From Heterotrichella gracilis (taxonomy: Eukaryota; Sar; Xanthophyceae; Tribonematales; Xanthonemataceae): a stretch of DNA of 64,000 nucleotides. The position numbers and the translations under genes are program-made. The stretch spans positions 62,001 through 126,000 of the forward strand of contig JAULBX010004777.1 in NCBI GenBank assembly GCA_032358255.1. The letters run 5' to 3'. Below are positions 11,801 through 22,090 of the stretch, piece after piece. A model generated the notes under the pieces. That model made no database searches. It saw only the letters and a list, made by a program, of their open reading frames with translations, and was not told where the DNA came from. Numbering within the stretch: position 1 is the first letter of the stretch; each line of letters begins with the position of its first letter.

Positions 11801-12999
11801 CTGTGCAGTACTTTGTGAGACGCAGGGGCCACCTCTCCCCTACCTTGTGCTTCCCATTCTCCTTGCAGTAGCTGATGATGGTCCCCCGGTAGTACTCCGC
11901 ATCCATGCACCACCCCACCCACACCGCCTTGCCCACCACGCCAAACCCAAAATCCGCGTCCGCGCGCCGCTTCAGCCACGCCACCAGCGTCGCCTTGCTG
12001 CCCTCCCCCTCCCCCACCACATGGATGCTCTCCTTCCATTTCTTGCTGAGCTCACGCCCAGCTGCCTTCTCAAACTGCGAGCAGCTCATGATGCACCCCC
12101 CTTGGCTGTAGTCGATGGGCGGCAGGGCAGCAAAGTCCTTCCCCGTGCACCTGATGTAGAGGTCCCGGTCGTGGCCGCCCACGAAATCCCCAGCCAGGCC
12201 GTTGCAGTGCACCTTGCACAGGGGCTTCCACCCCATGCGCAGCGTGGTGTGCAGGGTTTGGGAGGCTTGGAGCACCTTGGCTGAGTTGCGCGAGCGGTGC
12301 AGCGGCAGCTGGTGGGCGGAGGCGCCCCCCTTGGTGGTCCTGTCCTCGCTCATGGTCCTCCGGGAGGTGTCGCGGGCTGATACAGCAGGCGTCTGGAGGC
12401 TCTTGGTGCGCGCGCTGGGCTGGGCAAACTTGTGGGTGAGCAGGGGTTCCATAGGGGTGGCTGGCGGGAACTGCGCCGCATCGGTCCTGACCAAGTGCGC
12501 GGCGGGCAGGTCTGGGGAGAATTTGAGGAAGGCGTGCGCTTCCACGGCCTCGGGGGTTTCGCAGTGTACGTGTGCGTCCTCCTTGCCGCCTGCCACAGCC
12601 ACGTTTCTCACTTTCTTGGTGAGCGGCCGGCCCTCGCCGTGCTTGGCTTCTGACGTGAAGCCGCATAGCAGGGTATGTGCCTGCAGCCCATAGATTACTG
12701 AATCAGTAATAGATGGTGCAGTTGGTGTGGCTAAAAGCTGACGAGATCTGCTGTGGTGATGGCATGCAAAGCACAAAGGTCTGCAATGCACAAGAGTCAG
12801 GTGCCTGTGCTAACACAGTAAGGCAAGGTCTGTCTATTCAAGAGTGTCCTGTGCGTGCGTATGCAAACCAAGGTTTTCGTGACGGTGCAGACAGGCGCAT
12901 AGCCGACAAGCTGCATGGCACTACCACCCTTGCACTCACCGCCTCCAAGTCATGCTGGCTTGCACGTGCCACACTTCGGAAGGCCTTGCCTTGCGACAT
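8870..12999 (-). CDS. SAND-domain plus Tudor-like nuclear protein
   Basis: Seven minus-strand exons: 12940-12999, 11844-12680, 11247-11417, 10409-10913, 9907-10077, 9344-9611 (or starting at 9557) and 8870-9038. Phases agree throughout, giving about 726 codons. The start is MSQGKAFRSVARASQHDLEA. The large second exon contains a SAND-type DNA-binding core: CKVHCNGLAGDF, GCIMSCSQFEKAAGRE, then KKWKESIHV, which fits the family pattern of FE..AG..KKWK.SI. The end of exon 2 joined to exon 3 gives a Tudor/chromo-barrel-like segment (VWVGWCMDAEYYRGTIISY, then GKHKVRYNDRFVEDLHLP), of the sort that reads histone tails or binds nucleic acid. The later part is acidic and lysine-rich (PPNKRRLR, PPPKKLRS) with a helical C-terminus ending EETVSEHAS. 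It is probably a chromatin or transcription regulator. Paralogues of this exact architecture are not known to me. Confidence 0.7.
9238..9385. repeat. Minisatellite at an exon-intron border
   Basis: About six degenerate units of 20-22 bp built on CCTAGCAGGGTGTCGTGAAA. The array starts inside the exon of the SAND gene (minus-strand DTLLGFYDAML) and runs into the following intron, through the donor at 9343. The last unit (CCTAGAAGGGTGTCGCTGCG) is coding. Confidence 0.7.
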
Positions 13000-13949
13000 A
13001 CCGTCTCAAGCGCTGGTAGTGCACACCGCGGCGCAAGGCCCTGCACAGGCCACATAGGGATTTCAGGCCAGTACACTGCAAACATATTATGTTCATACGC
13101 ATATGTATAGCATTACCGGGCAACTTGCTGTTGCTATATTCTACGCTTTGTTCTTCTAGCGATAGACCTAAGTTTGCTTGGCCCAAAGCGCCCTCTGACA
13201 GCATGCTCACATAGCCAGCCATTGCAATGCTACCACCCGGTTGTGTGTGCACTTGTGTGCAGTTGAAGTGAAAGACTAACAAGTTGGTACGGTAGACCGT
13301 GGTGTGCCCGCTGCCCGCTTCAAGACACCCTGTGTTCTGTTATCTGGTACATTTGGCCTGCCCACGTTTCTGGCGGGAAGTGCCTGATTCTTTCCACGTG
13401 GTGGTACAGCTAAGGTGTGACGCCCACTTTCAGAAAAGCTATGGGGGAAGGCTGGTTGGCCGTGCTGAATTTGCTGCCAACCACGAGCTACTGATGCACC
13501 GAGTAGCCGGGCGTGGCCCCTCGTTGGAAGGTGGCGTTGCAAGGTGGCCGAGTGACACGCCCCCGAAAGCTCCAACCTCTGCTGGTTACTGCCGCTCAAG
13601 TGCCCCACCGACCGCAACTAGCCTGGTATGCACCACCGGCATATGTGTGCGCCGCTCACCTGTGCAGGAAGCAGACCCCAAGGCTGCAAGCGGTCGTCGG
13701 GCGATGTCTAAAGGCGCCCCCCGAGGCTTGGGTGCAGTGGGTGAGTAGGCTTCAATACAGGGACTAGCACTCAGCCCGTGTCTGGCACAACCCTCACTTG
13801 GGCGCCCTGGGGATAGGAAGGAAATGGACAGGAGGTTCAATACCGGCTGATATTTGGCTGGTTGAGAGCTGTTTGGGGATTGGACGGTCGTCGTGTTGCT
13901 GGCGTTATGTTCCACCCTGTCACCCCTCTGACTCCCCCAGGCGCTTGCC
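13000..13949. other. Intergenic, upstream of the SAND gene
   Basis: Probably carries the promoter of the minus-strand SAND gene (ATG at 12997-12999). Frames at 13299-13748 (plus) and 13276-13617 (minus) overlap each other and show no domain, so I do not call them. Confidence 0.3.
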
Positions 13950-14581
13950 ATGTCAACTGCTGCTTCAAATAGCTCCCCTTCTAAGACACCCCACACCCCA
14001 CAAGATGCAATAAAACGCGTGGCAATGACACTAAGCTCGGTGCAAGGTTACCTAGCTCCGCCGGTTGCGACCGAGGTGACCCAATTTGCCCCTTGATACT
14101 TTGTGATGAGAGTGACCGACAAAACATGCACTGGTGGGACCCCTAATCGCTCACCCTCCCACCGTATAAACAACAAAGACATCCAAAGACTGAAACTGAA
14201 ACCGTTCTCGCTTTTTACTGTGATGGGTAAGTGTGCTTTTGAGGCGCAACCAAGTGGTGCGTCTCGGAGACCCCAGGCAGATACGCACAAGGCGCTATTC
14301 TCTGTGTCACAAAGCCGGGAAAGGTGCATTGCCAACAGACTCTGCATCAACTAAACACCGTACGGTGCCCCCTCAACTCCAGCGTGTGTTGCAATCGCAC
14401 CTTAGCTCCCGCATTTCTCCACCAGTTCCGGAGTTTTTCAGGCAGGAGCTCCCGACACTTTGCAGGTCCACCGCGCCTTCGAGACAAGGCCTACCACACA
14501 GCCATTAGCTACACCGATACGCTGCATCATCTTCTAGTATCAGACCAGAAGGTCTCCGTGCGGTCTATGCAGTTTGCCTAG
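13950..14581 (+). CDS. Possible small unknown gene, one or two exons
   Basis: After a pyrimidine tract ending CTCCCCCAG (13940), ATG at 13950 opens a 48-codon frame, MSTAASNSSPSKTPHTPQD followed by AIKRVAMTLSSVQGYL, with coding-like composition, ending at 14096. A second coding-like frame (LRDKAYHTAISYTDTLHHLL.. to MQFA, stop 14579-14581) follows an acceptor at about 14466. The two can be joined in phase through a donor at CAA G|GTTACC. Alternatively the second exon belongs to a transcript beginning after the TATA-like CGTATAAAC at 14163, with ATG 14222 directly before GTAAGT. No family is recognised and the model is tentative. Confidence 0.25.
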
Positions 14582-15160
14582 GCACCTTTTGCCTTAACCA
14601 TTTCAAAACCCCCACCGCGTGACGCTTCCGACCGCCGTCTCAAAAAGAGAGCCAGGGAAGGATGATACGATCTAGGTACGCATCACGTCATTTCGCAAAC
14701 GTGGCCGCCATTGATTGGTCGGCAGCGTTTGCTTACGTGGGCGTCATGGCCGCCGCCCGCACGGTGGAAGCTGCGTTTAGAAACCCTTGACAAGGGTCTA
14801 GACTGGCTTCATCAGCAGTCAAAAGTGCACCCTGAAAGTTCAGAGGGCAAGCATTGCACCGTTGCCATGGTGTTGCAGCAAGTTATGCTTTGCTTGGAGT
14901 CCAGGTGATGCCTCTTTTGGTCTGCCAGTGGCACTATGACGGCCAGACTGTGGCTATCCTGCGCCCAAGGGGCAGGATGGACACCGTCAACCACTTTGCT
15001 TGAAAAATGATACAACCTGCAACTATGGCCCATAATATGGGCCTGTTCTGAAACATGACACCTGGAGTCAAAAGCGCAGCCCGACACACCACACATTGCA
15101 CGATGCTGATCTAAGGCCTTTGTCTTTGGTATCCTTCTATCCCTTGCCAGTTGACTCCCA
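14582..15160. other. Intergenic, downstream of POLE2
   Basis: This is 3' flank of the minus-strand POLE2 gene. A plus-strand open stretch at 14711-14908 (..LDKGLDWLHQQSKVHPES..) is coding-like but has no ATG, splice signals or recognisable domain. Confidence 0.3.
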
Positions 15161-18100
15161 TCAAACCCCCTCCTCATCAATACTCATCTCCCCCTCCGCC
15201 TCCACCTCCGCCTCCGCCTCCCCATACACAGCCACCTCCTCCTCCTCTGCATAGCCCTGGCCGGGCTCCCCCTCAGGCTCCCCAGCATCACCCCCCTCGT
15301 CCTCCTGATCGTCTTCGCTCCCCTCCTCCAGCTCCTCCATATTCTCCGGCACTGCTGACAGCTCAGCCTCCCGGGTGGCGGGCACGTAGGTGGCAAAGGT
15401 GCGGTTGATCAGCGGGCCCTGGAAAGCACACAGCAGAGTCCTTTCATAGATGAAGCAAGGTGGTCCTATGGGTGTGGGCATCGGCGTCATCCAAGACAGT
15501 GCAGTTGGCCCAAACTGGAGTGCAGCTTGGCAGGGGACCTTGCATGGTTTACAATACGCAACACTGCCGCATGCCACCATCACCTCCATTCCAGCTTCAG
15601 CAGCACACCCACAAACACTCAAACACTCCCAAGGGCCCCCGCCACTCCCCCACCTTCCCCCACCACCCACCGGGTTGATGCACACGCAGTCCTCAAAAGT
15701 GAACGCCGCCTGCGCCAGCGAGTCCCCCAGCAGCAGCATGTGCGGCAGCGGGTACAGGTGCAGCGCGTGGTCGTGCTCCCAGTACACGGGCTGCGCCTCC
15801 AGCGGCATGGGGCACAGGTGGCTCTGCTGTAGCAGGGTGCCGCACACCTGCTCAAACACCTCCTGGGGTGAGCAGGTGTCGGGGGAGGTGGGGGGGCCTG
15901 CGGGGGTGGGGAGGGGGCCGGTTCGGGTGGTGCCTGTGTCAGGGTCAAATGGCTGGGCATTAACTTGGGAATAGTGTTCCAAATCAGTTCGATTAATTGT
16001 ATTCCTATCACAAACAATTCCTCTATGTCTGTGATCTGCAATGCGCCAGTCACACACTGCAGGTGACTGTATGAGCAAGTGGCTGAATTAGATAGCACTG
16101 AAAATTCCAGTTGTATAAAGACAGCCATGCGGCAGCTGGGGCAGCGCACACATGCATCTACTGCGACTTGATTCCTCCCTACCTCCTTCTATGCTGGGGC
16201 ATTGTAACAATTAATATAAGTGACAACCTTGCATGCAGCGGGGCAGACACACACACATATCTACCGCCATTAGACCCCGCCTACCTCCTTCTGCGTCATC
16301 CACCATGCGGCTCACGGGCGGTAGGAGGCACCTCCGCCGCATGCGCAGGCCCATGTTCTGCCTGAAAAGCACGGCGTGCTGCGTGCACCAGCGCAGGTGC
16401 GCGGGGTTGGATGTGAAGATGCACTTGGGCACCCGCTCCTTCAGGGGCGCGACCAGGGTGGCGGGGAGAGGGGGGCGCGGGAGGATGTTGCCTGGGCCGG
16501 CATCGCCGGGGCCCGGGACAAACACAAATGTGGACTCCTCCTACAGGGGTGAAGGCAGGTGAGTTGTGCTTGATGCTGGGTCATGCACCAATGTGGCGGG
16601 ACGCATGGGCAAAGGCGTGTTCCTGGTGGCCCTGTGCCTTGTTATGTTAAGGTGGTTGGCAGCGCTCACACAGTTAGTCAAATGTGCATGGTCATGCTGG
16701 ACCTAGCAGGAGCTGGTGCGGCTGTTAGATGATGGCATGTGGTTGCACTGTCGGGAATAATAGCCGGATAGCCCAGGTCAAACCAGCTGTCACTACTGTA
16801 GCAGTGACGGCAACCACCACAGACATTGAGAGAATTAAAAGCGACGGTGACGATACCATGCAGTCATGTCACATGCATGCCACAGGCTGCATGTTGCATG
16901 GCTGAGCGCACCAGTATGCGTGGGTAGCGGCAGATGATGTCGGCAAGGGCCACAAAGTTGGCGCGGATGGTGGCGTAGTCTGTGGTGCGGCTCACGCAGC
17001 TGTAGCTCTGGAAGTTACCCATGAGCACAAACACAGGGGGGACGCTGGCCACCGACTCAAAGCCTGCATGTGAGGAATGGGAGGGGGTGGAATGCGGCAC
17101 AGCGGGTGCGCAGCGCGTTGCTCAACATCCTACTTGGCTTTAATATGCAATAAACATTTGCATACACACAAGAATGTATTTAGTAACAAATCGTTAAATG
17201 GAATTGCATCCATCGTGCCAATGTATGTATGTGGAGGGTGTTGCCTACTAAATAAGCTGACTCATGTTGGCATCGTGATTGTTGCCATAAGCTGCAATAT
17301 GCAACGCCCTGCTTCATCAGTTTGCGACCTGGTGATTTAAACATTCACCCTTGGCCCAGGCCTGGGCCCCGCACCAAGTGTTCTCCCCTACACCCTAGCA
17401 TCATCCCACCCTGAACCCCAGCAACCCACCTTGGAAGATCTTATCCAGCTGCTCCAGGATCTGCGATTTATCCAGCCACACATCCGACAGCAGCACCAGC
17501 CTGTCGTCCTGCGCATCGATCTCGTGTTCCAGCACAGCATCCAGCTCGCCCCCAGTCATGGGCGCACCCCCAAAGAAGTTGAGCCCCTTGGCGACCTGGG
17601 AGGAGGCGTCGCGGGACTCCACAGGGGGGAAGCCCAGCGCGTGCACCTTGAACACCCCGCTGTGCTGCAGCTGGCCCTCAGCCACCACGATGCAGTTCTC
17701 TGCAGGTGGACAGGGGGTGGGGGGTAAAAGAAGGGTGAAAGGGGGAGTGCAGTGTGTAGTGTAGCATGCCAATGTGATGCAACCTTGGCCATGGCGTTAT
17801 GACAGTCAATACCTTGCGATTGCCCAAAATGCCCTCAAAGCAAATTGCATGGCATCATGCATAGAAGTACCACCATACCAGGACCCTTTCAGGACGAACA
17901 TGTCCACTGTCCATTTGCAAGCGGCAGTCTGGCATGCGCTTACCTATGAAGAACCCTGCTGTGGTCAGGGCCTCACTCAGGTCCAGCGGTAGCGAGCCAG
18001 TGAGGTCTTCCAGGTGGAACTTCCCCTCCTCCATTTGAGTGATGCTCCCCAGGATATACCGTGTTTGCCCCACCAGACCCAACAATGCCTTGACATCCGT

Positions 18101-19330
18101 CAACTGCACGGCACCACCCGTCCATTGGCCCATGCCATTGTGCACATGTGCCAAAGGCATGTGAATGGAAATGCAATGCATGTACATTGCCAGGTAAATG
18201 TCTCACAATCCAAAGTGGTTTTGATGCATTCACAACGCAATTACAGGGGGGGTTTCACTGGGCAGCGGCGTTGTCAAGGACAGGAGTGCATGGCATGCAG
18301 CAACCCATGATGGATGCATCCTAATGGGCGCAGTGCTTCATGGCACTAGGATGCATGCCAGGGAGGTTGAATGTCAGCATTCAGCTGACATGCAATGCAG
18401 CATTAATGTGGATGCAGCAGCGGCATTCGATGCTGGTGGATGGCTGCTGTGGGGTTCTGACTTGCCTCGCAGGTGTCATCGTCAAGGGAAGTGGCACCCG
18501 CAAGCACCGAGCGTGCAAACATGCGGTTGCGCCGCAGCCGTTGTTGCAGCAGGAGGAGCCTGTTCTGGTACATGTCTAGCTTGCTCTGCAATTAACAGCA
18601 TTGGCGAAAATCACTATCTGTAAGTTGACAAACACAGCAAAGAAAAATAGTACAATAGTACAATTCAGAAACGTTTTACAATATTACTATAGTACAGCAC
18701 CCGCAGCAATCCCATTTATCACATTGGCATAATGATACGTTAATACATTTGGTGGGTTTTGATGCCTTGCGGTCCATGTGGGTGGTACCTCGGCATCGGC
18801 ATGCAGGGTCTGCGTGCGGGTATCTGTGTAGAACGAGTGCCGAATTGGGTCCCACAAAATCCTTGGTATGCTGAAGGCATTAACAACTTCAAGCAAGCTG
18901 CAGGTGACGTTCTCTTGGCAGAGCTTCTGGATGGTTTTCTCCACGTCATCTTGTGAAATGACCGAGGACCGCACTGCAAAGGTGTTTGGGGCGTGAGGCA
19001 GCCCCTCAGAGTGCAGCACACACTCGTTGCAGAGTGTACACAGTGAATGGGCGTAACCAATATGTGCTGACATACTACAAGCAGGTGCAGAGGCCCAAAG
19101 CAGGGTGCATGCACAGGTGCATCTTGGAATATAGGAACACAATGCATGCATAGGCGCTTACCGCTTCCTGCATCGACTATCTGCTCAATGAGCTTGGAAA
19201 CGGAGCTGGGACCCCAACCCAAGCTTTCTGCATAGTCCAAAAGCGTTTTCTCCGCAGACAGCTCCAAGCGCAGACCTTGATCCTGCAAGGCTGCCCTCAA
19301 CTCCTTCCTGAAAACCTGGAAAGAGCCCAT
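15161..19330 (-). CDS. POLE2: DNA polymerase epsilon subunit 2 (B subunit, Dpb2)
   Basis: Nine minus-strand exons: 19162-19330, 18789-18973, 18466-18585, 17944-18103, 17430-17699, 16873-17063, 16285-16540, 15671-15897 and 15161-15418. They sum to 1836 nt (611 residues). The protein follows the family from end to end: N-terminal helical domain; OB fold (TQMEEGKFHLEDLTGSLPLD); and the calcineurin-like phosphoesterase fold, inactive as an enzyme in this family, with GLNFFGG, VLLSDVWLD, VFVLMGNF, FVFVPGPGDAGPGNILPRPP, FTSNPAHLRWCTQ, VYWEHDHALHLYPLPHMLLL and CVCINP. As part of the epsilon holoenzyme it anchors leading-strand synthesis at the replicative helicase in the nucleus. Intron 3 has a GC donor (GAG|GCAAGT). 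An acidic tail of about 60 residues extends beyond the usual end. The start ATG at 19330 is the first in frame. It is divergent from H2A.X. Confidence 0.95.
16152..16292 (-). repeat. Duplicated exon edge inside POLE2
   Basis: About 37 bp covering the donor end of POLE2 exon 7 (16256-16292) recur imperfectly at 16152-16190 in the following intron. Both share CCTACCTCCTTCT, which includes the donor complement, so the intron carries a second potential donor site. Confidence 0.5.
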
Positions 19331-19887
19331 TGCGGCTGGCTTTGCGCTACCAGGTTGCACTGTGCAATGCGTTATTCATGCTGCCAAAGCAACCGTCCAA
19401 CCCATTGCAAGCCTACGGCCTTGCGTTGAAACCATGGGCGATTGGTTCACAAGGGCTCGGGTCACATAAACTGGGGGCGCCAAGGCTGAACCGTGACAGA
19501 GGCACGTTCAAGTGTCCAGTCGATAGTGCTGATACACACCAATACGTTCGGCAGCAGCAGGCTCTCTGTGCATGTTGCCAGAGTGGTAGGCCCAGTTGGA
19601 GTGTTTTTGAACAGGAGTTTGAACTGTGGGGAGGAGCTCTATGATGAATGAAATACGGGCATGTCCTTATCAAGGGGACGACACCTGCATCTTGCTCACG
19701 AGAGGACGAAGCGCCTCTCAATCCGTGCCTTGGCAAATGCTGGACGCTGATTGGCCCCCACCCACCTCCTCCATTTTGAACCAATCGAGCTGTCCAGAAA
19801 GTGGTATAAAGCAAGCGTTTTCGCCCAACCTGTCCACACAAACGTTGCATCTCCTCAATCACCACGTCAAACTCCTCAATCCTCAAG
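19331..19887. promoter_or_regulatory. Bidirectional promoter of POLE2 and H2A.X
   Basis: The 557-bp gap between the divergent starts. On the H2A.X side it has a TATA box (TATAAA, 19805-19810), a CCAAT box (19781-19785) and an inverted CCAAT (ATTGG, 19750-19754), spaced as in S-phase histone promoters. The arrangement suggests joint S-phase control of a replication polymerase subunit and a chromatin component. No TATA is obvious on the POLE2 side. Confidence 0.6.
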
Positions 19888-20519
19888 ATGGCTGGACGCG
19901 GAAAGGGAAAGGCCGCCGGCAAGAAGTCCGTGAGCCGCAGTGCCAAGGTACCGATCTGTGGCTTTGTTTTTGGCCATATGCATCACATTAGTAACGCTGT
20001 CTGCAGGTCAATATGACGGTGGTTTTCCAACAACGTGCAGGCTGGGCTCCAGTTCCCAGTGGGCCGTGTCGCCCGCTACCTGAAGAAGGGCAAGTACGCT
20101 GACAGGATCGGCGCGGGTGCCCCAGTGTACCTGGCAGCCGTGCTCGAGTACCTCGCAGCTGAGGTGCTGGAGCTGGCAGGAAACGCCGCCCGCGACAACA
20201 AGAAGACTCGCATCATCCCCAGGTAGGTTGCTCTATACAGCTTTAAAGGTGTTTGGCTTGAGAGCTCTGTGCCAGAGTTGCTGGCAGTGTCCAGTGACCT
20301 GTTTGACTGTTTCTGATGTATCTCTGGTGCTGAGGTTTGATGGGTGCTGTTCACTGCAGGCACATCCAGCTGGCAGTCAGGAACGACGAGGAGCTGAGCA
20401 AGCTGTTGGGCAGCGTCACCATCGCCGCTGGTGGTGTCCTGCCCAACATCCACTCCGTCCTGCTGCCACAGAAGTCTGGCAAGAAGGGAGCATCAGGCAG
20501 CGTGAGCCAGGAATTTTAA
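19888..20519 (+). CDS. H2A.X: Histone H2A.X
   Basis: Three exons: 19888-19947, 20041-20222 and 20360-20519 (402 nt, 133 residues). The start [20 protein letters not shown] is followed by the H2A histone fold ([48 protein letters not shown]). The C-terminus is GSVSQEF. The terminal SQEF fits the SQ[E/D]-hydrophobic motif that marks H2A.X, the variant whose serine is phosphorylated by ATM/ATR kinases around double-strand breaks. Two introns are notable, since replication-dependent algal core histones are often intronless and clustered. This is the only histone gene in the window. Confidence 0.95.
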
Positions 20520-20761
20520 GCAACCCGCCCACCACAACAAACTAAACAAAACGGTGTTTTTTCAACACCACCATTCTTGGAAGTGTTACGTTGAGCTTCA
20601 TTCTGATTTTCATTTCAATGTTTGACAACAAATGAGGGACCAGATTACCACCCTCGCACACCTAGTTCCAATGATACACTTTGCTCAGTATAGCAGTCTG
20701 ATACTCAAGTCACAGAAATAGCAGTTCTGGTTTGTGTACCCTCTCCCATCTGCTCTGACAG

Positions 20762-21444
20762 CTACTCAGTCACTGGAGTGTACGGGCTCGCCAACAGCAG
20801 CTCCAAAGGTAAAAAGATGGGCTGGGGAATTTGGTCATACGGTGCCCACATCCAACCCTCGCACTTCTCAGGCTCCAACGTTTGTGGTTCCGCGTCCTGC
20901 AGCAAGCATATGCACAGTCAACTACCATTGCAGACAGCTGCACGCAGCACAGTCACAATGGAACAACGCCTCACCTCCTTGATGTCTCCACGGACGAAGA
21001 TCGTGACATACTGAACAGTGGGGCTGAACACGCTGTTGACGGCATACTCAAAGCGTGGGTTGAGTAGCTCTAGGCCTGTCTCCTCAAGCAGCTCCCTTGC
21101 AGCACACTCCTCAAAGCCCTCGCCAAGCTCTAAGTGGCCACCAGGCAGTGCGTAGTCCCCAGCTCCGTGAGACCCTTTCCTGCAGCATGCACTTTGAATG
21201 TAATGCAACGATTTTGTATGCTTCCCCTGGTGTGACAATGTGGTTGACAGGACCCAGCCACACCAATGCTCATTTGGCTGGCGCAGCGGTAGGCGGGCAA
21301 CATTGCAATGCAGTTAATGCAGTGCAAATCCCAAGAGGTACTACTGTAGCATCGTTACCTTCTCCCCACCAGAACAGTATTGCCTCTGAAGATAAGCACC
21401 CCAACCCCGACTTGTACTTTGGGGGTGTCACCATTGGAAGGCAT
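20762..21444 (-). CDS. Nudix hydrolase, NUDT1/NUDT15 type
   Basis: Three minus-strand exons: 21359-21444, 20975-21179 and 20762-20896 (426 nt, 141 residues). The complete Nudix box is visible at residues 43-65 (GX5E, then REX2EE, then G), within KGSHGAGDYALPGGHLELGE. The C-terminal signature LEPEKCEGWMWAPYDQIPQP is that of plant NUDT1 and animal NUDT15. These enzymes hydrolyse modified nucleoside triphosphates such as 8-oxo-dGTP and, in plant NUDT1, also dihydroneopterin triphosphate, so the exact substrate is open. There is no clear targeting peptide, so it is probably cytosolic. The gene converges on H2A.X with a gap of only 242 bp and is divergent from RPL23A. Confidence 0.9.
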
Positions 21445-22090
21445 GGCGCCTCCTCAAGTGTGGCCAGGTTGCACCTTCAGCTGGCCAGTAGTATATGTCC
21501 AATTCTGCTCCTAGACGGTTGGGCACAAACTTGCAACGACCTTGGTCAGGACCCAACTGCCTTGAGCAGTGATTTTGCAGCTGGGCTGTGGCCCAAGGTG
21601 TGGATGCCACTGGGGATGGCTTGTCCACTCGCCTGTTGCAGCACCCTCCAAAACGTGTAGTTCCAAGTTCAAGCAATAAAAGCGTTGCAAGTACCAATCT
21701 GGCCAAGTACTAGCGATGAAGGCCCTTGTTGGACAGTAGGTTTGTCCAGTACTGTACATTCCTGCCACCCACTGGCTACATGCAGGTTGGGACACCCGGT
21801 GGAGGCCCAGTAACCCTTGAAGCAAAGAAGCTATCACAGACTTGGCTAGGTCTAACCAGACAAAGGTGAGGGCGACGGTTATCACTCTCCTTAAGGGAAG
21901 GCACCACTATCAACAATGTGCAAATTGGGCAGCCTGGTGATAATCACGTGATTTTACAAGGGGTGGTATCACAGGAGTGTAACCACGGGTTCATCGAAGT
22001 GCAGTACTGAGTGGGCAAAAGGTATATGGGCGGCGGCTCAGCGCTTAAGTCTCCCTCTTTCCTTCCCAATCAGACGAAGGATTTGCCACG
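21445..22090. promoter_or_regulatory. Shared upstream region of the Nudix gene and RPL23A
   Basis: 646 bp between divergent starts. A pyrimidine-rich stretch (TCTCCCTCTTTCCTTCCC, about 22049-22066) lies just before the RPL23A ATG. No clear TATA box is present. Open frames here have no recognisable content. Confidence 0.4.

Noticed and set aside
13833-13846. Possible tRNA B box (GGTTCAATACC)
   Set aside because: No A box upstream at a workable distance and no acceptor-stem pairing.
14711-14908. Plus-strand coding-like stretch before the POLE2 3' end
   Set aside because: No ATG in frame, no convincing splice sites and no family resemblance.
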